Positions 47,205 through 59,614 of a stretch of DNA of 64,000 nt are shown piece by piece. The notes below the pieces were generated by a model that saw nothing but the letters and a program-made list of their open reading frames with translations, was not told where the DNA came from and did no database searches. The position numbers and the translations under genes were made by a program. Source of the DNA: Microcebus murinus (taxonomy: Eukaryota; Chordata; Mammalia; Primates; Cheirogaleidae). The stretch lies in NCBI RefSeq assembly GCF_040939455.1, contig NC_134116.1, positions 70,821,900 to 70,885,899 of the forward strand, in the 5' to 3' direction. The stretch's first letter is position 1. Each line of letters starts with the position of its first letter.

Positions 47205-47790
47205 ATTCACACATTCATTCATCAAGCATTTAATGATGGGCATGGGTTATATGAATAAGATGCAGATCAGTCCACCAAACACTTGATAGTAGAGTAAGTG
47301 TGAGAGAGAGAGGCTTAAGAACAATGAACTCTTCCATTGTATGGCAAATGCTGTAGTAGGGCTAGCACAACATGCTAAAGGATCACACTTTCAAGAATCC
47401 ATTCTGCTTAGGAAGACATTTTGGTTTCCCCAATAGAGATGTTATTTTAGCTGGGCCATGGATAATGAATAGGGTTTGATTGATCCAGTGGGGCTGCAGG
47501 GAAGCAAAGGGAAGGGAGTAAGCAAAGGTTTATGCATGTTTAAGAAATGACAGGCACTCAGATTTTGCTATACACACTGTATGGATGTTGGCAGTATCAG
47601 TAGAGGAATGTGTAAGCTTGTGACACAAGATCATAAAGAACACTGAGAGCCATGCTAAAGAGTTTGAGAGAACGAGAAAGTAAAGTGAATTTTTTCTCTT
47701 CCCAAGTTTGAGAACAATATGACAAGCACAAATAATACAAACCTAGATCATTCCTTAAAGACAAATAATTCTTGGTTGGATGATATCCTA
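47205..47790 (-). mobile_element. L2 LINE, antisense, diverged
   Basis: 'attcattcatcaagcattta', 'ttagctgggccatggataat', 'gaatagggtttgattgatcc' and 'gagagccatgctaaagagtt' follow the order of antisense L2. Match quality is low at the left end. Confidence 0.5.
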
Positions 47791-49511
47791 ATGACAATTA
47801 AGAATAAATACGTATCACATTGCCTATCTCCAGTGCACTGTGGGATCCTAGAGTAAGTCTCCTTATGCAAGTGTCTGTCTCATCTGTTGACGTTCACCTG
47901 GGTTACTGGTATTTGGATGGGCTCTTGCACTACCTGGTGTGGTGTCATCTTTCCAGACAGCCACTCTTTTGAAACATCCTTGCAAGAGATGCTTCTCTAT
48001 TTACCTAGACAGCGCACATACTTGTCAATCAAAACATAAACAGCATCCAGGCAACCTGTGTGTCCAGGGGCTGGAGGATAGATAGACAGGGCTGCTTTCC
48101 CACTGACTATCTGCCAAGTTTGGAATGATCAGGCTCTTTGTGACCCCTCTGAAATGGTAGAGCGGGACCCCAGCATGAAAACCTCTGCTCCGTACTGTCA
48201 GTCTTTTCTATACATCTTTTACTATTCTGATAAGGAGTCCCCGAAGGCCTTCCCAAGACTGAAAAATTACTATACTACAGTTTTGCACCTGCTTTGGGGG
48301 GCAACTGAATGAATATACTTTTCCTTTGCCTTGCATTCTTCTATATTAGCAATGAATTTTGCCTTTCTTTTTCCCCAGTCCCTTATCCCCACAAATGGTC
48401 AGGCCTGAAGTTTCTCATTATTCAAATCATTGCATCCCTTTCTCTAGGTACTTACAACAGTGAACTCCCTAGGGGTGTGAGACATGATCTCTGAGGACAA
48501 TCCATGGGTTCTTCTACTTGCAGGGTCTGAATCAGAGCTGTCTCACATTCCAAAGGGAAGATTGATCCCAGGAGTCTATGCGAAAGCTTCAGTAGGGCTT
48601 GTGATGGCCCAGTCGCATTTCTTAGAATGCCTGGGAGGATGTGTGACTCTTTCCATATTTCATCCACTTTCTCCCTTTGCAAAGAGTGACTGGCTAGCAA
48701 ACAGATTTGGCAAAGCCAGAGACACACAGCCGCCTGAGACCAAAGAGTTTCCGATTCATATTTGTTTTCCTGTCAGGTGTTGCTGGGAGAACCATCCCCT
48801 CCAAACCACTGCCAACTATGTGAACTCCAGCAATTTAGTAGGGCAAAGAAATCACTGGCAAACATAGCCTGGCAAATTGTGGGCTAATAGAGAAAGCCGG
48901 AGATGACTCTGTTAATGATCCTAGCACAGCCTTTTGTCAACTGAGTGAGGAATCTCATCTAAATCCTGAGAAGCTGGCCCAGGGGCCTGGACACAAAGTC
49001 CAAGGAAATTGCAGAAGACAGAGGATTTGTTTCCAACATTAAGAGTTGTCTTTTAGAAAGGACATCCAGGCTCAGTGTCTCTCATGGAAAACAATGATGA
49101 CATTGAACAGTTGTAAACCCTAGTGCTTTGAGAAATGGTAGAGAAGGAAAAAAAATTACAGACTCTATGGTAGCATCTGCCCTTAAAATCCCACAGACCT
49201 TTCTCATCAGTTTCTTTGGCAAAGAAAAGAAGATGTCACTATAATTCAAATGTGTCATTCCTTGGCTCTATCTCACAGAAATGAAATGAAGTAGGAGTTA
49301 GATGTTGATAATGTCTATACTCAAGATTCATTGCTATCGTTGCCCAACCAACTCCACAGATTTTTTTTTTTTTGATATAATATCACTATACTACATTCAA
49401 GTACTATGATCTTCCATCAGGAGTATCTGAATTCTGTTGAACATTTACTTGCAGGAAAAATAAGTTAATTGCTTTTTTAAGGGAAATTTCTCATCTTTTA
49501 GTAATTCATAC
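47791..49511. other. Unique sequence, no gene
   Basis: About 1.7 kb. A 127-codon plus-strand frame (48484-48867) overlaps a 91-codon minus-strand frame. Neither shows a domain or splice context. Confidence 0.4.
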
Positions 49512-50200
49512 ATTCTATAAATTAATATTTATTGAACACTTACTATGTGTCCATCACTGTGTTACGTACTGAAGATATAGCAGTGAACAAAACAAAGCAA
49601 AATTCCTACCATCACAGAACTTACCTTCTAATGGGAGGAGACAGACAATAAACAAATATGTAAGTTAAATATCTAGTGTGATGGTGGAGATGCATGCCAA
49701 GGAGGAAACTCAAACAGGAAAAGGAATAAGGTGTTGCAAATTTTAAGTGCAGTGGGCAGGGAAGACCTCACTGATCAGGAACCATTTGCAAAAAGATTGG
49801 AAGGAAGTAAGGGAGTAAGTCATGTGGGGAAGAGCATTGTAGTGAGAGGGACTCGCAAGTGCCAAGATGTGATGTTTGCAGTGTGCCTGGTGTCTCTGAG
49901 TAAGGGCAAGGAGGCCAGCGTGGCTGGAGCTACGTGAACAAGGAGAGAGTGTTGAATCTTGACATGAGATAGCAAGGTTCCTGGGCAGGGTGAGCCAGGG
50001 GGGAACACTGCAGAGCTTTGTAGGCAACCGGGTGGATTTTGCTTTTATGCTACGGAGATAGGAAGACATGAAGGACAGGGCCTAGATGGCCTAGTTTGTT
50101 TTTAAAGGGATCCTTCAAAGGGGTCCAGGGAAGATTGAATGAGATGAATTGGAAGAATTTAGGTGAGAGATGATGGAGGCATATCCTGTGGTAGAAACAT
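49512..50200 (-). mobile_element. L2 LINE, antisense, about 690 bp
   Basis: This is one of the clearest L2 copies here. 'tattgaacacttactatgtg', 'gcagtgaacaaaacaaagca', 'ggagacagacaataaacaaa', 'gggcagggaagacctcactg', 'ggccagcgtggctggagcta' and 'gagctttgtaggcaaccggg' appear in the reverse of L2 order. It has no coding capacity. Confidence 0.8.
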
Positions 50201-50549
50201 GAAGGTGGGGAAGAGGAGTCGGGCTCTGGAGGTGTTTTGAACCTGGATTCATGGAGGAAGGAGCAGAAATTTTCAGAAACTCTCAAATCTCTGTCTCCAA
50301 CCAGACTTCTCTGAGCTGGAGCCATGTCTATTTCAACCTAAGAGTCCCACAGGCTTTTGAAAGTTTCATTCAGGAGCAGGAAGTCTTAGGAAAGGCTGAG
50401 AGCAATTCCCAGAGCAGGACTCAGAGGAGGACCATCAGCAGCCACCACTCTTGGGACCTGGGGATAGGAGGGCTTTGTCCTCAAGGGGTACTTGGACACC
50501 ACATCCACTACATCAATTTTTGCACCTTCCAGGGAGGTAGATAGAGTTG

Positions 50550-50655
50550 TTATTGTTATTGCCTCATCACAGATAAGAAAACTGAAGTTTAAAGAGATTA
50601 AATAGCTTACTCAAATTCCCAAGGTTTTACGTGATGCATCCAGGCTGCAAAGACA
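50550..50655 (-). mobile_element. MIR SINE, antisense fragment
   Basis: 'gcctcatcacagataagaaa', 'actgaagtttaaagagatta' and 'aatagcttactcaaattccc' correspond to the antisense MIR core. Confidence 0.65.
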
Positions 50656-51960
50656 TCTTCTAATGCTGTGACCTGCCAACATTCTTTCCCCAACCACATC
50701 ACCACCCTGCCTGCTTGCCACAGGTGTCCATTACCAAGTGAAGACCAGACTCCACCTGCAGTGTTGAAGCCCCTGTTCTTCTGGTGAGTGGCCTTGACTA
50801 AACGCCATGCCCTCACGTAGGACCAATCTGTCAACCCTTGGCCGTGAACATGGATATGGGCTGGCACACACCTGTATGTGTGATGGAGTATGTACCTGGC
50901 CTCTTCTTTCCTCCCTCCCTTCCTTCCTTCCCTTAATCAGTTTATAATAATAAATGTACATTTTGTGCTCAGCAAAGTACCGAGTGCTCTTCAGGCATTT
51001 TTCCACTTATTTATTAATGAAAGTATGAATAAAAAAGCCAGTGCAAGGTGTGAGGCAGGGGACATTCCTCTTTGAACGTGCTCTTACAACTCAAAAGCCT
51101 GTGGGACTCTTAGGTTGATATAGACATAGCTCCAGCTGGGAGAAGTCTGGTTGGAGACACAGATTTGAAAGTTTCTGAACATTCTGTTCTAAAAATTTGT
51201 TTCTTAAATTTCTGTCTGGTAATCAGAGAGTCAGTTTCCCACTTTACCTTATCCTTCTTGTTGTTTCTGACTACGTATGTGTGAATGTATTATAACAGGT
51301 AAATTGAACAAACTGGAATCAGGTCTAAAACAAGTGTAACTTTATTTTGCCTCTCACTATCCCTTTAAACTTGATTTAGTGGAGGTTTTCCTCCTTGGAT
51401 CCTGGATGAAAATTCTGGCAGATCCCAGAGCTTTCTGTTTATTCTTAGAAAATGTCCATCTTCATGGTGATTTGGGGTTGTAGACATGAACTCAATTTCA
51501 AATACTTAATGTCTAGACCAAGGTATTATTCGAGATGTCTGACTTGGCTTAATGTCAAAGCGTTGACCTTTTCCTAGCATAAACTCGGGTCAGCCTGAAG
51601 GCAGGGGAAGAGGGGAGGGACAAGAACCCATCATCTCCCACGCTTCTGCTTCTGTTCCTGCCCTGGGAGGAAGAGAGGGGAAGCTAAGGGGATGAGTAAT
51701 TCTTACTTTGCCAGGTGGCTTCACACCCTGGGCCTGGCAGATGTCTGGTTCTTTCTGTGGAGTGTACTTGGGCTCCTTGTAGGTTCTGGGTTGGACCCTC
51801 TAACCTGAAATGACTTTAAGAAAGGATAAGTCTCTACTCCGGGTGGCCACTTGGGGCTCCTTCCTCATCCCAGGGGCATTGTGAGGACCTCAGCCGTAGA
51901 CCCCCAACTAGCCTCTTTCTGCGGGCATCTCTTTGCCCTTCCAAGCAGCTCTCCTGTGGG
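50656..51960. other. Unique sequence, no gene
   Basis: A pyrimidine-rich stretch lies at 50904-50934 (CCTT repeats). No repeat or gene recognised; GC rises toward the right. Confidence 0.4.
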
Positions 51961-52200
51961 CCAGAACGCGGCCCACGTACTCACACGGACTCACCTTCTG
52001 TCCTGCATGGCCCACATCTGGCGTGGCATAGCAGTGTGGGCCCGGCGCCTCAGTCCCCACGGCAGCGCTGTGCATGAGAGACTTCCTGTGCGGGAGTCGG
52101 GCCCCGTCTGCAGTCCTCTTCAGCTCCTCAGATGAGAAGGAGGTGCCGAGTCCCGCGCGCTGGAATCTCGGAGGATGCAGGCCCCGCTTTCCAAGGTGAG
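51961..52200. promoter_or_regulatory. CpG-island-like patch
   Basis: By hand count these 240 bases hold 81 C, 75 G and 18 CpG: 65% GC, observed/expected CpG about 0.71. That passes the classic CpG-island limits (at least 200 bp, over 50% GC, over 0.6). It is the only such patch I noticed outside a young Alu. A 94-codon plus-strand frame and a 126-codon minus-strand frame cross it, with no domain. It could be a promoter of a non-coding RNA, an orphan island, or an unrecognised GC-rich repeat. Confidence 0.5.
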
Positions 52201-53447
52201 GGAGCAGCGTGTGCCCCTGGGGAGCTCTCGTCCTCCCCTCCGACACTCTCACTGGTACAGGAGTGATGGGCGAGGAGTCTCCTTCCACCCCATGTTGCTT
52301 CCTTGTTCCTCACACTCACTGGTAAAAATACCCCGGAAGTGAGAAATCACAAAGCGACATCAGGAGGTTGCTTAGGCAGCAAACTTGAGGAGGCTGTGAA
52401 GCTTCTGGAGGAAAGAACGATAGGATACTCCCAGAGGAAGGGTCCTTGAGGGACGCTGAGGAAGGGACTCGGGAAGTCTGGAGCTTACTCTGACTGGAGG
52501 AAGCTTCCTCTGACAAGCTGGAGCTTCCTCTGCCACTTCTCCCTCTACCTCAGGTAGTCTGGGATGGCGATTGACGTGGTGCCTCTGGCTTCCTGCCTCA
52601 CGCTGTGCGGTGACTTCCCGGGCTGTGGAGTGTGCCAGGGGCTGCTGGCCCTGAGGAGAGGGCTGTGGCAGGCTGCATGTGGGCTGAGGTCCCGACTCCC
52701 CAAGGTCCCTCTCATGCCTGTCCCTCTTGCTCCCCCACAACTGCTAGGTAAAGGGAAGTAGGTCATTTTGTGGGTGGGAGAACCATTCCCAATTATATAT
52801 AAAAAAATTTGCTGATAAGATTCCAAGAATTTCAACACGTAAGTCAGAAATTTCACACCCCAAATGAAATTGGCGAGAAGCCCAGAACTCGCCATTTTCA
52901 CTTTAGGTACTAAAATTCTCACATGGGTTTACTTAAAGAGTAACCAGGGTATTAAAATGTCTTTGGGGCTTAAGATTTATTTGCAAAGGATACATTGGCA
53001 TGATTATTTATTTACAAAATGAGTTCAGAGTTGGTTTTGTTGTTTTGTAACTGTCCAGGAATCCCACGTTTATTTGTCTTCTAAATAAATAAATATCCTA
53101 TAATGAGAAAGCATGGAAGGGCTTACAACAAAGATGCATATAATTAATGATCTGCTGGCATACTTTCATATCTTACATATTCTTCTTATGAATACAATGT
53201 TATAATGTTTTCTCCTATCTGGATGCACTAGAGTCTTATTTTAAGTAGATAACTCAGTTGAGTAAAATAGTCTTAGAAGGCTTAGACCTCTCCAATTGGA
53301 TATGGTAATGTTTAGTATTTGTTACACTTCTATAGAGTTTGTGGACTGCATAGGATAAGCCGAGATACTATTTATTATACACTCCCAGTCTTCCAGTACA
53401 CAGGCATGCAACCCATATGCATGCTCCATGCGGGCTTTTAACAAATA
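52201..53447. other. GC-rich to AT-rich unique sequence, no gene
   Basis: The left 550 bp is GC-rich, with a short imperfect tandem array at 52479-52543 whose units are near 'ggagcttcctctgac'. Overlapping minus-strand frames (122 and 125 codons) have no domain. After 52780 it becomes AT-rich with no recognised repeat. Confidence 0.4.
52479..52543. repeat. Short imperfect tandem repeat, about 20-bp unit x3
   Basis: Three units share 'tggag...gctt(c/a)ctctg'. The middle one contains the perfect palindrome 'gaggaagcttcctc' at 52497-52510. Confidence 0.7.
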
Positions 53448-54091
53448 CAGTTGATTCCCATTATTTGTGGATTCTGCATTTGCAAATTCCTCTACTCACT
53501 AAAATTCATTTGTGACCACCAAATCAATATCCACAGAACTTCTGCAGTCAATTGTGGACACGTGCAGAGTGTTAAAAGATCTGAGTCACCTGAGGTGCAC
53601 CTTTCCAGCTGGAGTCAAGGAAGGTAACCCTGTCTTTTTGTTTGAGTTCTCATACTGTAGACAAGCGTCCTTTCACAGGCTAGTCAGTGCCGTGTTTTTT
53701 GCACTTGCATGCTCTCTATTGGTGATTTTGCTGTTGAAAATGGCCCCCAAACGAGGTGCTGAAGTGCAGTCTGGGCTCCCTAAGCCCGAGAAGCCTGGGC
53801 TGTGCCTCAGGGCAAAAATATGTGTGTTAGACGAGCTTCATCAGGCACGAGTTATAGTGCAGTGGGCTGTGAGTTCAATATTAATGAATCAGCAACATCT
53901 ACCAAATAAAGTGTCTTAACCATGCATAAATCAAGGTGCTGTATTGATTGGTTGATGAAAATGTGTGACCAGAGGCTTGTGGGAACATAACCTTGTATTT
54001 CCCTTAGGAGCAATGGTTCAGTGTTCGTGTGCATTCAGTGTTCTTAGCGACTTTATAGAACATGACTACTGTGAATAACCAGATTCAACTG
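53448..54091 (+). mobile_element. Tigger (pogo/Tc1-mariner) DNA transposon, internally deleted
   Basis: A 644-bp element with terminal inverted repeats: left 'cagttgattcccattatt'; the right end read in reverse is 'cagttgaatctggttatt'. It is flanked by 'ta' at 53446-53447 and 54092-54093, the target duplication expected for this superfamily. Internal phrases 'ttgtggattctgcatttgca' and 'gagcaatggttcagtgttcg' fit the Tigger group. It is non-autonomous now: most of the transposase gene is missing. Confidence 0.85.
53737..53919 (+). pseudogene. Tigger transposase N-terminal relic
   Basis: A frame inside the Tigger element, starting at the Met in 'MAPKRGAEV' (ATG at 53739) and continuing through 'AKICVLDELHQ' to 'FNVNE'-like 'SSILMNQQHLPNK'. 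Tigger transposases begin with a CENP-B/psq-type helix-turn-helix that binds the transposon ends, and this is its first helix region, about 60 residues. It then stops, and the rest of the DNA-binding domain and the DDE catalytic domain are absent. Drift has replaced several residues, so it is inactive. Confidence 0.7.
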
Positions 54092-54093
54092 TA

Positions 54094-55239
54094 TACCCAT
54101 TTTTTAAATGTAAAGAGCCTGGGTTTGTCACTAAAAGTTTGAAGCAAGGATGCGGTCAGGGTGTTGTTGTTAAATGGCCACTCTTGCTGGAGAGGAGAGA
54201 ATAGATTAAGGGCGTGAGGAGTCCAGGAAGCAGGCGCTAGTGGAGTCTGTGCGTGAGATGCTGGGGGCATGGTGGACTGGTGGTGCCGAGGGAAGGGCAG
54301 GAGTAGGTGTGGTGTCACCTGTGGAGGAGGCACAGGGCTGGTGGTGAGAGCAGACTGATGGATGCTGAACAGCATCAGGCTGGGAGAGCAACCGTGACGT
54401 ACCAGCTGCTTAGCTGTGGCACTGCTCTCACAGGAGGGGACGGCCAGATGGGACGCTTCCCAGCCCCTGTCATGATCACACTTGTGGGACTCGAGAGGAG
54501 AAACAAAGTGCAGGGCTTCAAAGCTCAGTTTCCACATTTCCGTGTAATTCCTCCCCTGGAATTGCTTTTTTTTTTTTTTTTTTTTTAAATCAAGTGGTTT
54601 TTATGATTTGAAAACATGCTTTGGAAAAAACCCACAGTGCTAATACAGATGTTTTCGTATTTTATAGAACCATACAGATACGGATAGTGAAATGCAGCTT
54701 TAGAAAACTGTAGTGGCTATTACGAATTTTTATGTGATAGAAAATGATAATATGTGTATATATCTTACTTCACATCATGGCACCATTTTAATTTACTCTC
54801 TGATGTGTTTATATGATATAAATTATGTTCTTCTGGTTTTTGGAGATTTTTTCATCACGATGGTAAACATTTTATAAAGGCATTTAATGTTCTGGAAAGT
54901 ATTTTTGTAATTGTATGGTGAAAGGATGAAAATAGTTTATTCTTTAAAATCTGAAAATTAATAGATCCATGCTTCTTACTTCAACTTCTACCTCAAAATA
55001 GTCTAAGTTGGCCTTCTCTTGACTATTTACTGTACCACCTGTCTGGTATGCTGAATGGAGGTGTGAGTAATGAACTCGATAGTGCTCAAATATGCCTTTT
55101 TCTTTTGAGTTGCAAAACTTCTAGAGAGGTTGCTTCAATATAGAAACGATCTGTGGTTGACAACTTAGATAGATTTGCTTACGAGATAAAAACATTGCTC
55201 AAGATCTGAGGTTTCCAACTCCACCTTTATTTCTCTTGT
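54094..55239. other. Unique sequence, no gene
   Basis: A minus-strand frame of 150 codons (54085-54537) and a plus-strand frame of 93 codons overlap; neither shows a domain. A T-run of about 20 lies at 54567-54586 with no attached SINE visible. The rest is AT-rich and unassigned. Confidence 0.4.
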
Positions 55240-55600
55240 CCATTTATTAAACAGTTATAAGACTCCACAAGGTTCTAGAGATACAAAGATGTATGCAACA
55301 CAGCCTTTGCTCTTTAGACTCTACTGAAGGAGGTGGACATGTAAACTGATTAATCACAGTGAGTTATCACACAAGTTTCCATAAGCTGCTATGAGAACAC
55401 AGAGGACGAAAAAAAAAATGTTAGGAAAATTTTCCAGGGGAAGGGCAATTGAAGGCTTGAAAGAAGAGTCAGGATTGGCCAGACAGATGGGACAACATGT
55501 GCCAAAGTAGACAGGCATCAAAACACTCAGTGTATTTGGAGAACTGTAAGTATCTGGAGCATGGTCAGAAGTGTGTGGAGAAAAATGAAAATCTCATATG
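55240..55600 (-). mobile_element. L2-type LINE, antisense
   Basis: 'tagagatacaaagatgtatg', 'aggaggtggacatgtaaact', 'gctgctatgagaacacagag' and 'ggaaaattttccagggga' follow antisense L2-type order. It carries a short A-run and no frame. Confidence 0.55.
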
Positions 55601-56999
55601 AAAAAGGCTATTTTACTCCCCAGAGTACACATTTTGGCGTGGATAATCTTGTTGGCTATGCAAGGAGAGGCAGTATGAATGAAATATTTGACATAATTTC
55701 CTTTAATATAAATTAATCAGATAATGAATAGTGTAGACAATAGAAGAACACACTTGGATTAAAATACGACACTTGCTGTAAATAGATGAAATAATTATAA
55801 GGGTCTGAATTTCTTCATAGGTTATTTTTAGGTTTTTGAGTAATCTGAAACATCTTCTGTAAATAGGCTTATTCTATTATTTCTTTTTTCTTTTTCTCTT
55901 CTCCAAGTTCAAGTATAAAAAGATCAATAGTTTACCATCTTCTTTTCATTTTAAAGGTAAGACTCTGTTGGGTTTGACAAGTGGGAGGAAACCATATTTA
56001 AACACTTTTCTTCTAAATTCCTATTCAGATTAATGTCAATGCACTTACAATCTAAAAACTAAAAGTTCCCCTTTAAATCATATTTCTTGCTATTTTTAAA
56101 ATATGATAACTTATTCTAAATTTTCTCAGATATATTTTCTACTTCAGAACTACCTGCCAGGAGAAAGTCATTTGTCTGCAAGGAGATTTCTGAAATCAAG
56201 CGTTTAGTAATGAGTTTGCAAACAGCTTACTTTAAACAGAATATTTCACAGAAAGCAATGCTGAGTATTAACTAAACCCTTGAAAGTAACTGTTTGAACA
56301 CCTGCCCTGGTTATAAAATTTAAAAATTTTAAAATAGATTTGATGCAGAGCCTAAATTTTCTTATATGAAGGAAAACAACCTTCCTTCCATTATCACCAG
56401 ATTTATTATTCTAAAAGGTTTTAGGTTTTCTTTTCCAAATTGGATTGAGATCAAACTCCTAAATAAATGAAACATCTTTTTTCTCTTCTTTGACCTGTTC
56501 TGACTCTGAAGGCCTTGGTTTCCATGGGTTGGAGCTGGTTCAATATCTTGAAATGAAACAACTAATTAAAGTGTTTTTTGTTTTTGACTGGAAGTCTTTC
56601 TTTTCCTCTGGCTGGAGTTTTGTCTTCTTTAAGTTAAAGCCAGTTCAGCGTATTTCCATTTCTAAATTTTGGTGTGGAAAATATCATTGGCTGGGCAACA
56701 AAAAAATATGAATGATGCATTTGACCATTGATCATCTACCTTGCTCTGCCTGATTCCAAGTGGGATATGTGCCAAGAATCCATCAGCACTTTCTTACAAT
56801 GTTATACAAATCAGGCCCGGTAATAAAAAGTTTCTTTATGTGACTATCGACTTTATATAGTATTTTCTGCCTTATGTTTTTGAGAGCTTATTGACTTTAG
56901 AAGAAAATAACACATTTTAGTAATACTTTTTGAGAGCCTATGTTTGCCAGGTTTTGAAGATATGATAGACTTTGCTATTATTTCTTGTTTGTTAATTAA
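55601..56999. other. Unique AT-rich sequence, no feature recognised
   Basis: The longest frame is 73 codons; no repeat named. Confidence 0.4.
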
Positions 57000-57141
57000 T
57001 ATTTGCCTTCCCCACTACATTGTAACCTCCTCTAGGGAGGGCTTGTGACTTTCTTGCTCACTGTTGAATCCCTCCCATAGGACACAGTGTCTGGCTCCTA
57101 GTTAAGCACTAAAGAAATATTATCTGAACAAATGAATGGAT
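57000..57141 (+). mobile_element. L2 LINE 3' end
   Basis: 'ttccccactacattgtaacc', 'acagtgtctggctcctagtt' and 'actaaagaaatattatctga' followed by 'acaaatgaatgga' match the L2 terminus. Confidence 0.7.
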
Positions 57142-59479
57142 GGGCCAAACTGGCAGTTTTCTGCATTCAAAAACAACACAGACAAAAGGGGACAGAGAAC
57201 TTAGTATATAAATAGTTACAAGCCATTGATCTAAGAACAAGGACAGAAATGCATTCTGAACAGTACTTTGAGGAAGAAGTAAGAGCTCCCTAGAAGGCCT
57301 GGAAGAAAGAGAGAGGGTAATATATGCCCAAAGGAAATCACGCTGACAAGGCATGTGTATTTTATGGCTATATTCAATTTATGGTACTTGGAAGACATGA
57401 GAAAGAGATTCCCAGTGGGTCTGGAGCTCAAGATAAAGTTTCTAATGTAAGGTCCTTGCTTCATCTTCAATATATATCTAATTTTCCAAATCTAGTTTTG
57501 GGAATACTATGAACACTAAAAAAGTAATAAAAAATTTGTAGACATTAGATTTACTTGAAATGACACCTATGCACAACTGTATAGAATGATTTAAAACTGT
57601 ACAGTTGAAAGAATGCAATATAATTTGTAAAGAAATGTTCATCAAATAGTAGCTATGATGTCAACACAAGGGATAGTTGTCTGTCTGAGCATGTGTAAAC
57701 CATCCACACAGAAGGCACCATTACCACCAACAATTTATTTTGTGTGGGTCACATCAGATACTAATAAACAGGATTTTGGGTGTTATCCCTTTTCTCTAAG
57801 AATTTATAATGTGTAAGTTTTCATATTCAAGAAAAGGACTCAAAATAAGCAAAGAAAAGGCACTGGAAGAAGGCTCACATAATGAGCTTCACACATTAAA
57901 GACAATCAAGAATGAAGAGTACAGGAAGCTCAAATACTTTGAGTCCAATCCTGACTGATTGCCAAATGTACAATTGCTCTGAACATGCTTCCTAGTGCAT
58001 AAAAGCATCAGGGAATAGGGGAGCCTCTGGAGCTTGTTTGTCAAGAAGAAATTTGGGTATATCTGAGTGCAGTAGCTGAGTTTGAAAAAGTGAGGAGGTG
58101 GTGGGTACCAAGGGGTTTGCTGAGAACTGAAGGAGTTGGATGTTGTTGTGGCCAAAAGAAGTTAAGTAATCTGTAGCCCTAGAAGAGAAGTGTTTGAAGT
58201 GCACAAGGAATCTGGACATTAATGCAAAGGGAAGTATAAATATTTAATAAATATCTCCTTTTGCCAAGAAAAGAATACCATAATGATAGAAATGCCATAG
58301 TTATGCAGGTAAACTTTTGAGGTTATAAATCTATCTATCTAATCAAGTCTTGACACTATTTTATAATACTTTTCTCAGGTAGGGTCATTCTATATAACAG
58401 AACATGATAGTGTCTACTTGAAAATTCCCCTGCATGTGTATTGTGCTAAGTAGATGTTTTTATGTCTTGACATGGGAATTCTGAGATCTCTTTATGTGAG
58501 AGCCTTGAAAGTCAGCTTCTACTGATTACGTTTCAGCCAGTGAATCCAGGAAGTGTGGGAACTAAGAGTCCTGTTCCAATGACCTGTAGAATATGTGCTA
58601 TGTTTGTCTTCTCTGCTGAGATAGTCATCAATTATGTGTGCTCTAAATGCATACTAATCTTTCTCTTAGAGGAAGGTTAAAGAATGTCAAGAATGTACCT
58701 CTGTGCTCCAGCTTACTAAGGAGAATGAAAAAAATCCCCAGAGAAGAAGAAAAAAGAAAATAATTCAAGAAGCATGCTAAAAATATAAATACACTCTACA
58801 GAGGCAAGAGGAAGTTCTGAGAAAATCAATACCAGTGTTAAGAGGTATAGGAGTGAATGAATGTGACATTGAGAGTAAAGATGAGGAAGAAAATTATCAC
58901 CAGTATAGCACCACATAATGCTTTGCTTGAAGAGAAAACAGTGTGCTATTTTTCTAGAAACATGAGGAATCACTTCCAAGCATTAGTGAGTAAGCAGAAT
59001 CCTGTGATAACTCTATGAGGAAGTGAGTCCACCAACCCCACTGTTTTCCTCAGTGACGGATGATGGTGGATGACACCCCACCAAGAGCATATGGAGTTCA
59101 TAACATGAAAATAGAAGGGAGCCTTACAAAACTCAATATCCCATTTTTAACCACACAACACATTTGTTTTCTATATACTTACTGAGGAATAAATATTGCT
59201 GCAAAAAGGAACTTGGGACATATTTCTAGTGACTTGGAAGATCTAAGTAAGAAGGTAATGGACTTAGAGGTATAGCATATCCTATTTCTTTTTCCAAACT
59301 CATGACTTTAAAAGGTAGGTAGAAAGATAAGGGAAGTAATTGATGGTAGGATATAAGTGGGAAAATAAAATAATTTGGTCCTTCAGTGTGTGGTTTATGG
59401 TAACAAAATTATAAGGGGCAGATAGCATCCTGTGAATACTGGGAAGAAAATGTTCAGGAGAGTAGCTGACTTAATGCCT
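57142..59479. other. Unique AT-rich sequence, no gene
   Basis: About 2.3 kb with no recognised repeat. Overlapping minus-strand frames of 75-88 codons show no domain. Confidence 0.4.
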
Positions 59480-59560
59480 TGAGAACAAAGACCATATTTT
59501 ATTAATCTCTGCATCTTCATACTCTAGTATAGTGCTTTAGATATAGCAGGAGCTTAAAAT
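59480..59560 (+). mobile_element. L2 LINE 3' end fragment
   Basis: 'ccttgagaacaaagaccata', 'aatctctgcatcttcatact' and 'agtatagtgctttagatata' correspond to the last L2 segment. Confidence 0.5.
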
Positions 59561-59614
59561 TAAAAGACCTTAATAGGAAGAGAGAAGAAAATGTTAAGCA
59601 AAAGAAACTACAAA

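Noticed and set aside
48484..48867. 127-codon plus-strand frame
   Set aside because: It is fully overlapped in part by a 91-codon minus frame; no family resemblance.
49731..50069. Frames of 68 and 108 codons
   Set aside because: They lie within an antisense L2 element.
52372..52922. Minus-strand frames of 122 and 125 codons next to the CpG-rich patch as a gene
   Set aside because: They overlap each other in different frames, contain tandem-repeat sequence and show no domain. The position next to an island-like patch alone is not enough.
53512..53736. N-terminal extension of the Tigger relic as part of a host gene
   Set aside because: This part aligns to non-coding Tigger sequence before the transposase start, so it is chance reading-through.
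54564..54586. T-run as the tail of an antisense SINE or processed pseudogene
   Set aside because: The sequence after it matches no SINE or gene I recognise, and no target duplication is visible.
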